Shown here piece by piece: positions 5,327 to 10,750 of a stretch of DNA of 10,750 nucleotides. Each line of letters begins with the position of its first letter. Position 1 is the first letter of the stretch. Below the pieces are notes generated by a model. That model was not told the origin of the DNA. It saw only the letters and a program-made list of their open reading frames with translations, and ran no database searches. Both the position numbers and the translations under genes were made by a program. The stretch comes from Deltaproteobacteria bacterium (lineage in GTDB: Bacteria > Desulfobacterota > Desulfarculia > Adiutricales > Adiutricaceae), in NCBI GenBank assembly GCA_031257955.1, contig JAIRNQ010000067.1, positions 1 to 10,750 on the forward strand, in the 5' to 3' direction.

Positions 5327-5412
5327 AAGTTAATCGCCTCCGCGTTGGCTTAACAAATTTTAGTAATTTGTCAGCGTTTTTATTTTCCATAAGGAAGAAA
5401 TCGTTTATTTTC

Positions 5413-5440
5413 TTGCTCGTTACGATGTTTCATTTATATC
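5413..5440 (+). promoter_or_regulatory. candidate promoter of the xseB-ispA-dxs unit
   Basis: TTGCTC (5413-5418) and TATATC (5435-5440) are separated by 16 bases. The match is moderate. The start would fall on or next to the palindrome at 5443-5456, about 65 bases before xseB. Confidence 0.35.
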
Positions 5441-5442
5441 CG

Positions 5443-5456
5443 GTTTAAATTTAAAC
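5443..5456. promoter_or_regulatory. perfect palindrome GTTTAAATTTAAAC, possible operator
   Basis: This 14-base perfect palindrome starts 3 bases after the candidate -10 box, a place where a bound regulator would block transcription. It is followed by GGTTTTTCC. It is too AT-rich for a good terminator. No regulator is encoded nearby. Confidence 0.35.
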
Positions 5457-5512
5457 GGTTTTTCCTTTCTCAATTTAACATTAACCATAGGCAAAGGCTA
5501 GGTATTGATACC

Positions 5513-5890
5513 ATGAGTTCAAAATTTGACAAAAAAAAGACCGATGAGACCTTTGAAGCTGGTCTGGAAAGGCTTAAGAACATCGTCGATGGTTTGGAAA
5601 AGACTGACATCAGCCTAGACGACGCCTTGAACGGGTTCGAGGAGGGCATCAAACTTAGCCGAAAACTGTCGGACAAACTCACCCAAGCCGAAGCCAGGCT
5701 GGAAATGTTGACCAAAGGAGCCGACGGTAAACCCAAGGTCTCCCCCATGGACGACGGGGACGATGACGGGACAGTTCTTAGGTTCGAGAGCGAGGACGAG
5801 GATGAAGACGAATACGATGAGGATAGCGACGACGAAGACGAGGACGAAGACGAAGATGACGACGAATATGACGATGATGACGACGATTAG
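5513..5890 (+). CDS. xseB: exodeoxyribonuclease VII small subunit with long acidic tail
   Basis: XseB binds XseA to form exonuclease VII, a cytoplasmic enzyme that degrades single-stranded DNA from both ends. Residues 11-68 carry the family pattern: TFEAGLERLKNIVDGLEK, then the DISLDDALNGFEEGIKL helix and KLSDKLTQAEARLEML. XseB is usually about 70-90 residues; this one has 125 because of a tail. After a short linker, residues 91-125 are almost only Asp and Glu with a few Tyr and Ser. The tail is encoded by GAY/GAR runs. An AGG lies about 10 bases before the ATG. The last 14 bases overlap the start of ispA, so the two genes are probably translationally coupled. The xseB-ispA-dxs order is common in deltaproteobacteria. 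xseA is not in the window. Confidence 0.93.
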   Translation: MSSKFDKKKTDETFEAGLERLKNIVDGLEKTDISLDDALNGFEEGIKLSRKLSDKLTQAEARLEMLTKGADGKPKVSPMDDGDDDGTVLRFESEDEDEDEYDEDSDDEDEDEDEDDDEYDDDDDD

Positions 5891-6788
5891 CGAGGCCAGG
5901 TTGCTTGAATGGCGAGCCCGGTGGATAACGGCGGTAAACCAAGCGCTTAGTGAAGCCTTTTCCCGCCAAGCCGAAGGCCAGCCTCCCGAGGTGGCCAACT
6001 TACTGACCGCCATGAACTACACGGTCGAAAGCGGCGGCAAGCGCCTACGGGCCCTTTTAACCTTGGCCGCGGCCGAGGCGGTCGGCGGGCGTGAGGAACT
6101 TGGCCTCCCCGGCGCCTTGGCCGTCGAAATGATCCACGCCTACTCTCTCATACACGACGATTTACCGGCCCTTGACAACGACGAACTGAGAAGGGGCAAG
6201 CCGACTTGCCACTTGGCCTACGGAGAGGCCACGGCCATATTGGCCGGGGACGCTTTGCAATCGTTGGCTTTTGAAACTTTAGCCTCGGGAGTAAACGGTA
6301 GGGACGAGGCCGCCCAAAGGCTGCGGGCCATAAACGTCTTGTCCCGGGCCATTGGTCCTGTGGGCATGGTTGGCGGCCAAGCCATGGATTTGGCCTTTGA
6401 AGGCGCTTCCCCGGCCAAGGCCCAGGTCTTGGAAATGGAAGGGAAAAAAACCGGCCACCTGATTGGTGCCTGCCTAGCCGTTGGTGCCACCTTGGGAGGA
6501 GCTGAACCCAATACCGTCGATAAGCTACGAGAGATTGGACAACTAGCCGGATTGGCCTTTCAAATAACCGACGATCTTCTGAACGTCAACGGCGACCCAA
6601 AGCTCATGGGCAAAAACGTGGGTACCGACGCCCAAAAGGCCAAAGCCACCATCACCGCCGTCTTAAGCCAAGCCGAAGCCACCGACATGGTAAAATCATT
6701 GGTTGGCCAAGCGTTGCCCCATATATACGGCATTGGTTCGGAAAAATTGGCGTGGCTCATCGGGTCCATCGTCGGTCGCACCAGTTAA
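5877..6788 (+). CDS. ispA: farnesyl diphosphate synthase (short-chain polyprenyl synthase)
   Basis: The 303-residue product is of normal length. It condenses IPP with DMAPP and then geranyl diphosphate to give farnesyl diphosphate for quinones and undecaprenyl carriers. Visible motifs are ESGGKRLR (51-58), the first Asp-rich motif DDLPALDND (94-102), RRGKPT (105-110), GGQAMDL (166-172), KT (191-192), the second Asp-rich motif QITDDLLN (229-236) and GKNVGTDAQKAKAT (245-258). The second motif has Asn where the family usually has the last Asp, and GKRLRA replaces the usual GKRLRP; both are mild departures. The frame is open further upstream within xseB, but there it only mirrors the acidic repeat as Thr/Lys/Met. 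ATG 5877 gives the normal N-terminus; ATG 5874 is just before it. Co-transcription with xseB is very likely. Confidence 0.95.
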   Translation: MTTISEARLLEWRARWITAVNQALSEAFSRQAEGQPPEVANLLTAMNYTVESGGKRLRALLTLAAAEAVGGREELGLPGALAVEMIHAYSLIHDDLPALDNDELRRGKPTCHLAYGEATAILAGDALQSLAFETLASGVNGRDEAAQRLRAINVLSRAIGPVGMVGGQAMDLAFEGASPAKAQVLEMEGKKTGHLIGACLAVGATLGGAEPNTVDKLREIGQLAGLAFQITDDLLNVNGDPKLMGKNVGTDAQKAKATITAVLSQAEATDMVKSLVGQALPHIYGIGSEKLAWLIGSIVGRTS

Positions 6789-6960
6789 GGAATTTGACGG
6801 CTCGGTTCACTACTGGCTCGAAGGTCAGTTTGACGGCCAATTTTAAGGCCGGCTTTACGGCCCGACGTCTCCGGCGGGTGGCCCCGTCTGTGGGGATGGG
6901 GCCCCATGGAACCTTTGGGCAACCATGGGGACGGCGAAGCATAGGTTATGGCCCTAGACA
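6789..6960 (+). promoter_or_regulatory. structured ispA-dxs spacer with competing hairpins
   Basis: This 172-base GC-rich gap has no gene in any frame that I can support. CCCCATGG (6902-6909) and CCATGGGG (6923-6930) form a perfect 8-pair stem with a 13-base loop. GGCCCC (6880-6885) can pair with GGGGCC (6898-6903), which overlaps the other stem, so the two are mutually exclusive. Three copies of the YTTKACGGCY motif lie at 6793-6802, 6829-6838 and 6853-6862. There is no T tract for a terminator. The structure could affect dxs expression, since dxs has no clear ribosome binding site. Confidence 0.45.
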
Positions 6961-8916
6961 ATGGCGAGACGATCAGACTATACGGTTTTTTTGGTGAATA
7001 CTTTGCTCGAATTAATCAAATCGCCGGCCGACCTTAAAAAACTTAGCCTAGCCGAGATGTCGGCTTTGGCCGCCGAGATTCGGGCCTTGATGATAAAGGT
7101 CGTGAGCCAAAACGGGGGCCATTTAGCCTCTTCGTTGGGGGCGGTGGAGCTCATAATAGCCCTTCACTACGTCTTTAATTCCCCTGACGATCAAATCATT
7201 TTTGACGTTGGGCATCAAGCTTACGCCCATAAACTTCTGACGGGCAGAACAGAAGAATTTACTGGCCTTAGGCAGCTGGGTGGGCTTTCCGGCTTTCCGA
7301 AGCGGGAGGAGAGTCCCCACGACATTTTCAACACCGGGCATTCCTCGACCTCCATTTCGGCGGCTTTGGGCTTGGCCGTGGCCAGGGACCAACTCAAGAA
7401 AACCAATGCGGTCGTGGCCGTCATAGGCGACGGGGCCTTGACCGGGGGCATGGCCTTGGAGGCCATAAACCACGCTGGCGGCCTCCAGAAAAACCTCCTG
7501 GTTGTATACAACGACAATCGCATGTCCATAAGCCCCAACGTGGGCGCTTTAAGCCAGTACCTGTCGCTAAAATTAACTACCCAAGAACATATCGTCCTTC
7601 GCGAACGGGTTAAAAACATTCTGGAGAGAATCAGCCCCCAGAAAGGTAACCGCCTAATAAAGCGCTTCCAGAGGGCCGAAGAATCACTCAAGTCTTTCCT
7701 CATTTCACCCACTTCTTTTCTGGCGGCTTGGGGATTTAAATATATTGGCCCAATCGATGGGCACGATTTAAACCGATTGATAAACGCCCTAAAACAAGTC
7801 CAGAATCTAAAACGCCCGGTCATTCTCCACGTTCTGACCACCAAGGGCAAAGGCTTTCAGCCGGCTGAGGATAACCCTATGGCTTTCCATGGGGTGGGTC
7901 GCTCCAAGGCCCAACCGCCGCCGAGGGTCCTGGACCTCAATCACGTGGCCCCGAAGGCCTCGGAATCGGACAAACGCTCCTACACCGATGTCTTTGGCGA
8001 TTTTTTGATTGAGGCGGCCAAGGAAGACAATCGCATTAACGCCATCACCGCCGCCATGAGCCAAGGTACCGGCCTGGATCGTTTCTTCGAGCTCTTCCCG
8101 GAAAGATCTTTTGACGTGGGTATTGCCGAGCAACACGCGGTTACTTTCGCCGCCGGGCTGGCCGCGGGTGGGTTAAAACCGGTGGTGGCCATCTATTCCA
8201 CTTTCTTGCAAAGATCCTTTGACCAGCTCTTCCATGACGTCGCCCTTCAGAACCTTCCGGTCGCCTTCGCCGTGGATCGGGGCGGACTGGTCGGAGAGGA
8301 CGGGCCCACCCACCATGGGGGACTTGATCTAAGTTACCTGCGGCTTCTCCCCAACTTCACGGTCATGGCCCCCCGAGACGAGCACGAACTCGCACGGATG
8401 TTGGCTCTGGCCCTGACCCTTGAGGGGCCATCTGCCGTCCGTTACCCCAGGGGCACCATAAGCGGCCGCCCCGACTGCCAAGAAACGCCGCTGGAAGTGG
8501 GCCAGGCCGAGGTAATGAGGGAAGGCCAGGATTTGGCCATTCTGGCCATCGGGCACCCCCTCTGGGCGGCCATAGACGCGGCGGAAAGCTTAAAAGCCAA
8601 GGGTTTGGAAGCCACTGTCATAAACATGCGCTTCATTAAGCCAATTGACCGCCAGGCTATCGAAAAGGCGGCCCAAACCGGCAAGATCATAACGGTTGAG
8701 GAAAACAGCGTCCTGGGTGGGCTTAACGGTGCCGTCTGCGAGATCTTGGGGCAACTTGATTTAAAGGGCCCGGTCAAGGTCAAGGCTTTGGGCCTGGGAG
8801 ACTTGCCCATCGCCCAAGCCAGCCCCGCCCAACAGAGGGCCTCGCTGAGTTTGGACGCCCAGGGAGTGGAAAAAGCCGCCTTGGCATTTTTTCCCCAACC
8901 GCGCACAATCGTTTGA
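6961..8916 (+). CDS. dxs: 1-deoxy-D-xylulose-5-phosphate synthase
   Basis: DXS joins pyruvate and glyceraldehyde 3-phosphate, with thiamine diphosphate, in the first step of the MEP pathway; the product also feeds thiamine and pyridoxal synthesis. The 651-residue protein is slightly longer than usual (about 620-640). Motifs in order: GGHLASSLG (52-60, catalytic His), FDVGHQAYAHKLLTG (81-95), the thiamine diphosphate motif GDGALTGG (156-163) with N170 and YNDN (183-186), GPIDGHD (263-269), the transketolase domain with GIAEQHAVTFAAGLA (387-401, catalytic Glu390), DRGGLVGEDGPTHHG (439-453), RYPRG (494-498), and a C-terminal transketolase domain with RFIKPID (557-563). All key residues are present. 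ATG 6961 is the first start after an in-frame TAG; GTG at 6994 gives a more typical N-terminus. No clear ribosome binding site precedes either. Confidence 0.97.
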   Translation: MARRSDYTVFLVNTLLELIKSPADLKKLSLAEMSALAAEIRALMIKVVSQNGGHLASSLGAVELIIALHYVFNSPDDQIIFDVGHQAYAHKLLTGRTEEFTGLRQLGGLSGFPKREESPHDIFNTGHSSTSISAALGLAVARDQLKKTNAVVAVIGDGALTGGMALEAINHAGGLQKNLLVVYNDNRMSISPNVGALSQYLSLKLTTQEHIVLRERVKNILERISPQKGNRLIKRFQRAEESLKSFLISPTSFLAAWGFKYIGPIDGHDLNRLINALKQVQNLKRPVILHVLTTKGKGFQPAEDNPMAFHGVGRSKAQPPPRVLDLNHVAPKASESDKRSYTDVFGDFLIEAAKEDNRINAITAAMSQGTGLDRFFELFPERSFDVGIAEQHAVTFAAGLAAGGLKPVVAIYSTFLQRSFDQLFHDVALQNLPVAFAVDRGGLVGEDGPTHHGGLDLSYLRLLPNFTVMAPRDEHELARMLALALTLEGPSAVRYPRGTISGRPDCQETPLEVGQAEVMREGQDLAILAIGHPLWAAIDAAESLKAKGLEATVINMRFIKPIDRQAIEKAAQTGKIITVEENSVLGGLNGAVCEILGQLDLKGPVKVKALGLGDLPIAQASPAQQRASLSLDAQGVEKAALAFFPQPRTIV

Positions 8917-9092
8917 TCTAAAACCCTCCTTATTCCATGTAGTTACTGCTTTTATTTATAAAATCCAGTAAAATTTTTATTTAGTTTTCGTTAAAACTTT
9001 ATGTCACCCGCAATCGCCTTTTTCTTGTTCTATATAGACAATATAACTAAATATTTCTTTATTTCCACACTTTAATTTATTGAGAGTTACCC
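8917..9092. other. AT-rich gap before the prenyltransferase gene
   Basis: Nothing is coded here. The DNA is sharply more AT-rich than either flanking gene and probably holds the promoter of the next gene. I find no strong -35/-10 pair (TATAAC near 9044 lacks a good -35) and no terminator for dxs. GAGAG at 9082-9086 serves as a ribosome binding site for the next gene. Confidence 0.4.
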
Positions 9093-10750
9093 ATGAGCGA
9101 ACCCCAAGACCCCAAAAAAGACGATCTGGCTCTCGATGAGCCGGTCATAAAGGACGAAACCCCACCCCCCGCCGCCGAAGCGCCACCGACCGCCGAACCG
9201 GATACCCCGGAAGGCCCGGAACCTGATGCTTCTAAAGCCTCGGCACCGGAAACCCCGGAACCCGAAGCTTCTAAAGCCTCAGAACCGGAAACCCCTGAAC
9301 CCGAAGCTTCTAAAGCCTCAGAACCGGAAACCCCGGAGCCCGAAGCTTCTAAAGCCTCGGAACCGGAAGCCCCGAAACCGTCAGCCGATCTAAAACGGAC
9401 CGAGACGAAGCCGAAACCAGAACAATCCGGGCCATCCCCGGAAAAGGCCAAAGAGGAAAAAACCAAGGCCGAGACCGCCAATCTGCCCCAAGCCATCGAG
9501 AAGAAACCCCCCATAAATATCAAAGCCTGGCTCAAGGCCACCAGACCCTCCTATTACGTGGCCACCCTGGTGCCCTTGTTCTTGGGCTACTTCGCCGCCG
9601 TGGGTTATGGTGAAACGCACCGTCCAGGCCTGTTTGTCCTAATCCTAATCGCCTGCTTCCTAGTCCACCTAGCCGCAAATTTGGCCAACGATCTCTTCGA
9701 ACACGCCCAAGGCATCGACACGACTGATTCCATCGGGGGCTCAAGGGTCATTCAGGAAGGCCAAATCTCGCCGGGACAACTCAAAAAAGCTATCGGCATT
9801 TGTTACTTGGCTGCCTTTGTCTTAGCCATCTTTATCTGCCGGGGCAACGAAGCGCTTTGGGTTATGGTCGTTTTTGCGGCCTTTTCCAGCTTTTTCTACG
9901 TCTGTCCCCCCATAAAATATGGCCATCGCGGTCTAGGCGAGGTCTTCGTGTTTATCAACATGGGACTGATCATGACCGTTGGCACCTACATGGCACTAAC
10001 CGGGCTCTTCGAGCTCAAACTCGTCAGCCTGGCTTTGCCAGTTGCCCTCGGAGTCGCCGGCATATTGTTTTTCCAGAGTCTCCCTGAGATCGAGGACGAC
10101 GCCAAAGTCGGCAAGAAAACCTTGGCCGTGAAACTTGGCCGGGAAAAGTCCACCCTGGCCCAATCCCTCTGGTGGCCCCTAATTTGGGTCTTGATGATCA
10201 ACTTGTGGTTTTCTGGCTTCGTGGCTTGGCCGGCTTTGCTTTGCGTTTTTACCCTGCCCCTTCACCTGATAGTCACCCGCCGGATCCGCCTGACCACTGA
10301 CTGGCGGAAGCTAGATAAATACGGGCTGATTGTCAAGCTTATGTACCTCTTGAACGGATTATTCCTGATTCTGGGCGTACATGTTATCACCGTCAACGGG
10401 GAGATCGCTAAGGGCCTGGAGAACCGTCAGACGATCACTACCTCGGCGCCCACCCGCCAAGCTCCCGAGGTCGTCCCGAAGGCCGCCGCGACGGCGCCCG
10501 AGGGCGAAGCCGCCCAGCCCGCCGACCAGGCCCAACCCGAGGCTACGTCCGCCCCGTCCCCCGAGCCAGAAGCGGCCCAACCTGCGGAATCGGAGACTGA
10601 GCCACCCGCGGGCGAGCCGACCGCCCAACCGACGGAATCGACTCCTCCGGCCGAGCCCACCGAACCGGCCCCACCGGCAGCTCCCGCCGAGCCAGAGCCA
10701 GCCGCGCCGACCGAATCCGAGACCGCCCTACCGGCAGCTCCCGCCGAGCC
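9093..10750 (+). CDS. menA: MenA-like UbiA-family prenyltransferase with long Pro/Glu-rich tails, incomplete at 3' end
   Basis: 552 codons lie in the window and the frame is still open at the edge. Residues 1-140 are a soluble low-complexity region rich in Pro, Glu, Ala and Lys. Residues about 144-432 form a complete UbiA-family membrane core with 8-9 hydrophobic segments: LKATRPSYYVATLVPLFLGY at 147-166, the first Asp motif NLANDLFEHAQGID (196-209; usually NDxxDxxxG), GGSRVIQEGQIS (215-226), and the second motif LPEIEDDAKVGKKTLAVKLG (330-349). The GSRVIQEG and GKKTLAVKLG motifs point to MenA, which attaches a polyprenyl chain to dihydroxynaphthoate in menaquinone synthesis; MqnP of the futalosine route or another UbiA enzyme is possible. 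From about residue 445 a Pro/Ala/Glu tail begins and runs off the window. MenA is normally about 300 residues, so both tails are extra. Nearby dxs and ispA supply the prenyl precursor. Confidence 0.8.
   Translation, partial: MSEPQDPKKDDLALDEPVIKDETPPPAAEAPPTAEPDTPEGPEPDASKASAPETPEPEASKASEPETPEPEASKASEPETPEPEASKASEPEAPKPSADLKRTETKPKPEQSGPSPEKAKEEKTKAETANLPQAIEKKPPINIKAWLKATRPSYYVATLVPLFLGYFAAVGYGETHRPGLFVLILIACFLVHLAANLANDLFEHAQGIDTTDSIGGSRVIQEGQISPGQLKKAIGICYLAAFVLAIFICRGNEALWVMVVFAAFSSFFYVCPPIKYGHRGLGEVFVFINMGLIMTVGTYMALTGLFELKLVSLALPVALGVAGILFFQSLPEIEDDAKVGKKTLAVKLGREKSTLAQSLWWPLIWVLMINLWFSGFVAWPALLCVFTLPLHLIVTRRIRLTTDWRKLDKYGLIVKLMYLLNGLFLILGVHVITVNGEIAKGLENRQTITTSAPTRQAPEVVPKAAATAPEGEAAQPADQAQPEATSAPSPEPEAAQPAESETEPPAGEPTAQPTESTPPAEPTEPAPPAAPAEPEPAAPTESETALPAAPAE
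9219..9374 (+). repeat. four tandem 39-bp units in the prenyltransferase N-tail
   Basis: Four consecutive 39-bp units encode the 13-residue pattern EPEASKASEPETP (residues 43-94), with D, A or A substitutions in the first and last units. The middle units are nearly identical at DNA level, including GAAGCTTCTAAAGCCTC, so the expansion is recent or kept uniform by recombination. In-frame length keeps the gene open when copies are gained or lost. Confidence 0.95.
10674..10750 (+). repeat. 57-bp repeat in the prenyltransferase C-tail, cut by the window edge
   Basis: CCGGCAGCTCCCGCCGAGCC occurs at 10674-10693 and again, identically, at 10731-10750. The offset of 57 bases equals 19 codons (PAAPAEPEPAAPTESETAL). 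The array probably continues beyond the window. Confidence 0.7.

Noticed and set aside
5763..5876. Longer IspA start within xseB
   Set aside because: The added 38 residues only mirror the acidic repeat in another frame; ATG 5877 gives the normal family N-terminus.
9219..9374. Regular 39-bp units as a CRISPR array
   Set aside because: Units are contiguous without spacers and stay in frame inside a protein gene.
9077..9541. Minus-strand Ser/Gly/Ala-rich repeat protein
   Set aside because: It is the antisense image of the 39-bp repeats in the prenyltransferase N-tail.
10359..10660. Minus-strand Gly-rich ORFs near the right edge
   Set aside because: They are antisense images of the Pro/Ala/Glu-rich C-tail.

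Overview
The window looks like a stretch of a deltaproteobacterial (Desulfobacterota-type) chromosome. The basis is gene order and protein style: xseB-ispA-dxs is a common order in that group, the DXS sequence has the usual deltaproteobacterial look, and a MenA-like prenyltransferase follows. There is no 16S gene or other firm taxonomic marker here, so the assignment is inference. Coding density is high in the right half and very low in the left half, where AT-rich patches, gene fragments and integration scars suggest an accessory or decaying region, as in a host-associated or reductive genome.

Left part (1-2300): a BRCT-domain protein on the minus strand, a decayed small membrane protein beside it, two small unrecognised plus-strand ORFs spaced like an operon, and an N-terminal remnant of a P4-type tyrosine integrase just downstream of a tRNA gene. 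Short GC-rich repeats with the core YTTKACGGCY lie on both sides of the BRCT gene.

Middle (2300-5500): tRNA-Met(CAT) with its own strong promoter and terminator; a start-less fragment that resembles a hexokinase C-terminus; a very AT-rich gene for a four-helix membrane protein; about 840 bases with no convincing gene; then tRNA-Tyr(GTA) and tRNA-Gly(TCC) on the minus strand with a strong promoter, followed by two related TTCG-loop terminators. GTAAC-type repeats between the terminators suggest that an element once used the tRNA-Gly locus.

Right part (5513-10750): xseB, ispA (overlapping xseB by 14 bases), dxs, and an incomplete MenA-like UbiA-family gene. DXS makes the precursor of IPP and DMAPP, IspA condenses these to farnesyl diphosphate, and the MenA-like enzyme would attach a polyprenyl chain to a naphthoate head group for quinone synthesis. 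The most unusual feature is that the MenA-like membrane core sits between two long Pro/Ala/Glu-rich tails, the first containing four near-identical 39-bp repeats. XseB likewise has a long Asp/Glu tail. I did not find a clearly new multi-gene system. The best leads are the tailed prenyltransferase, the recurring intergenic motif, the competing hairpins before dxs, and the two tRNA-linked integration scars.
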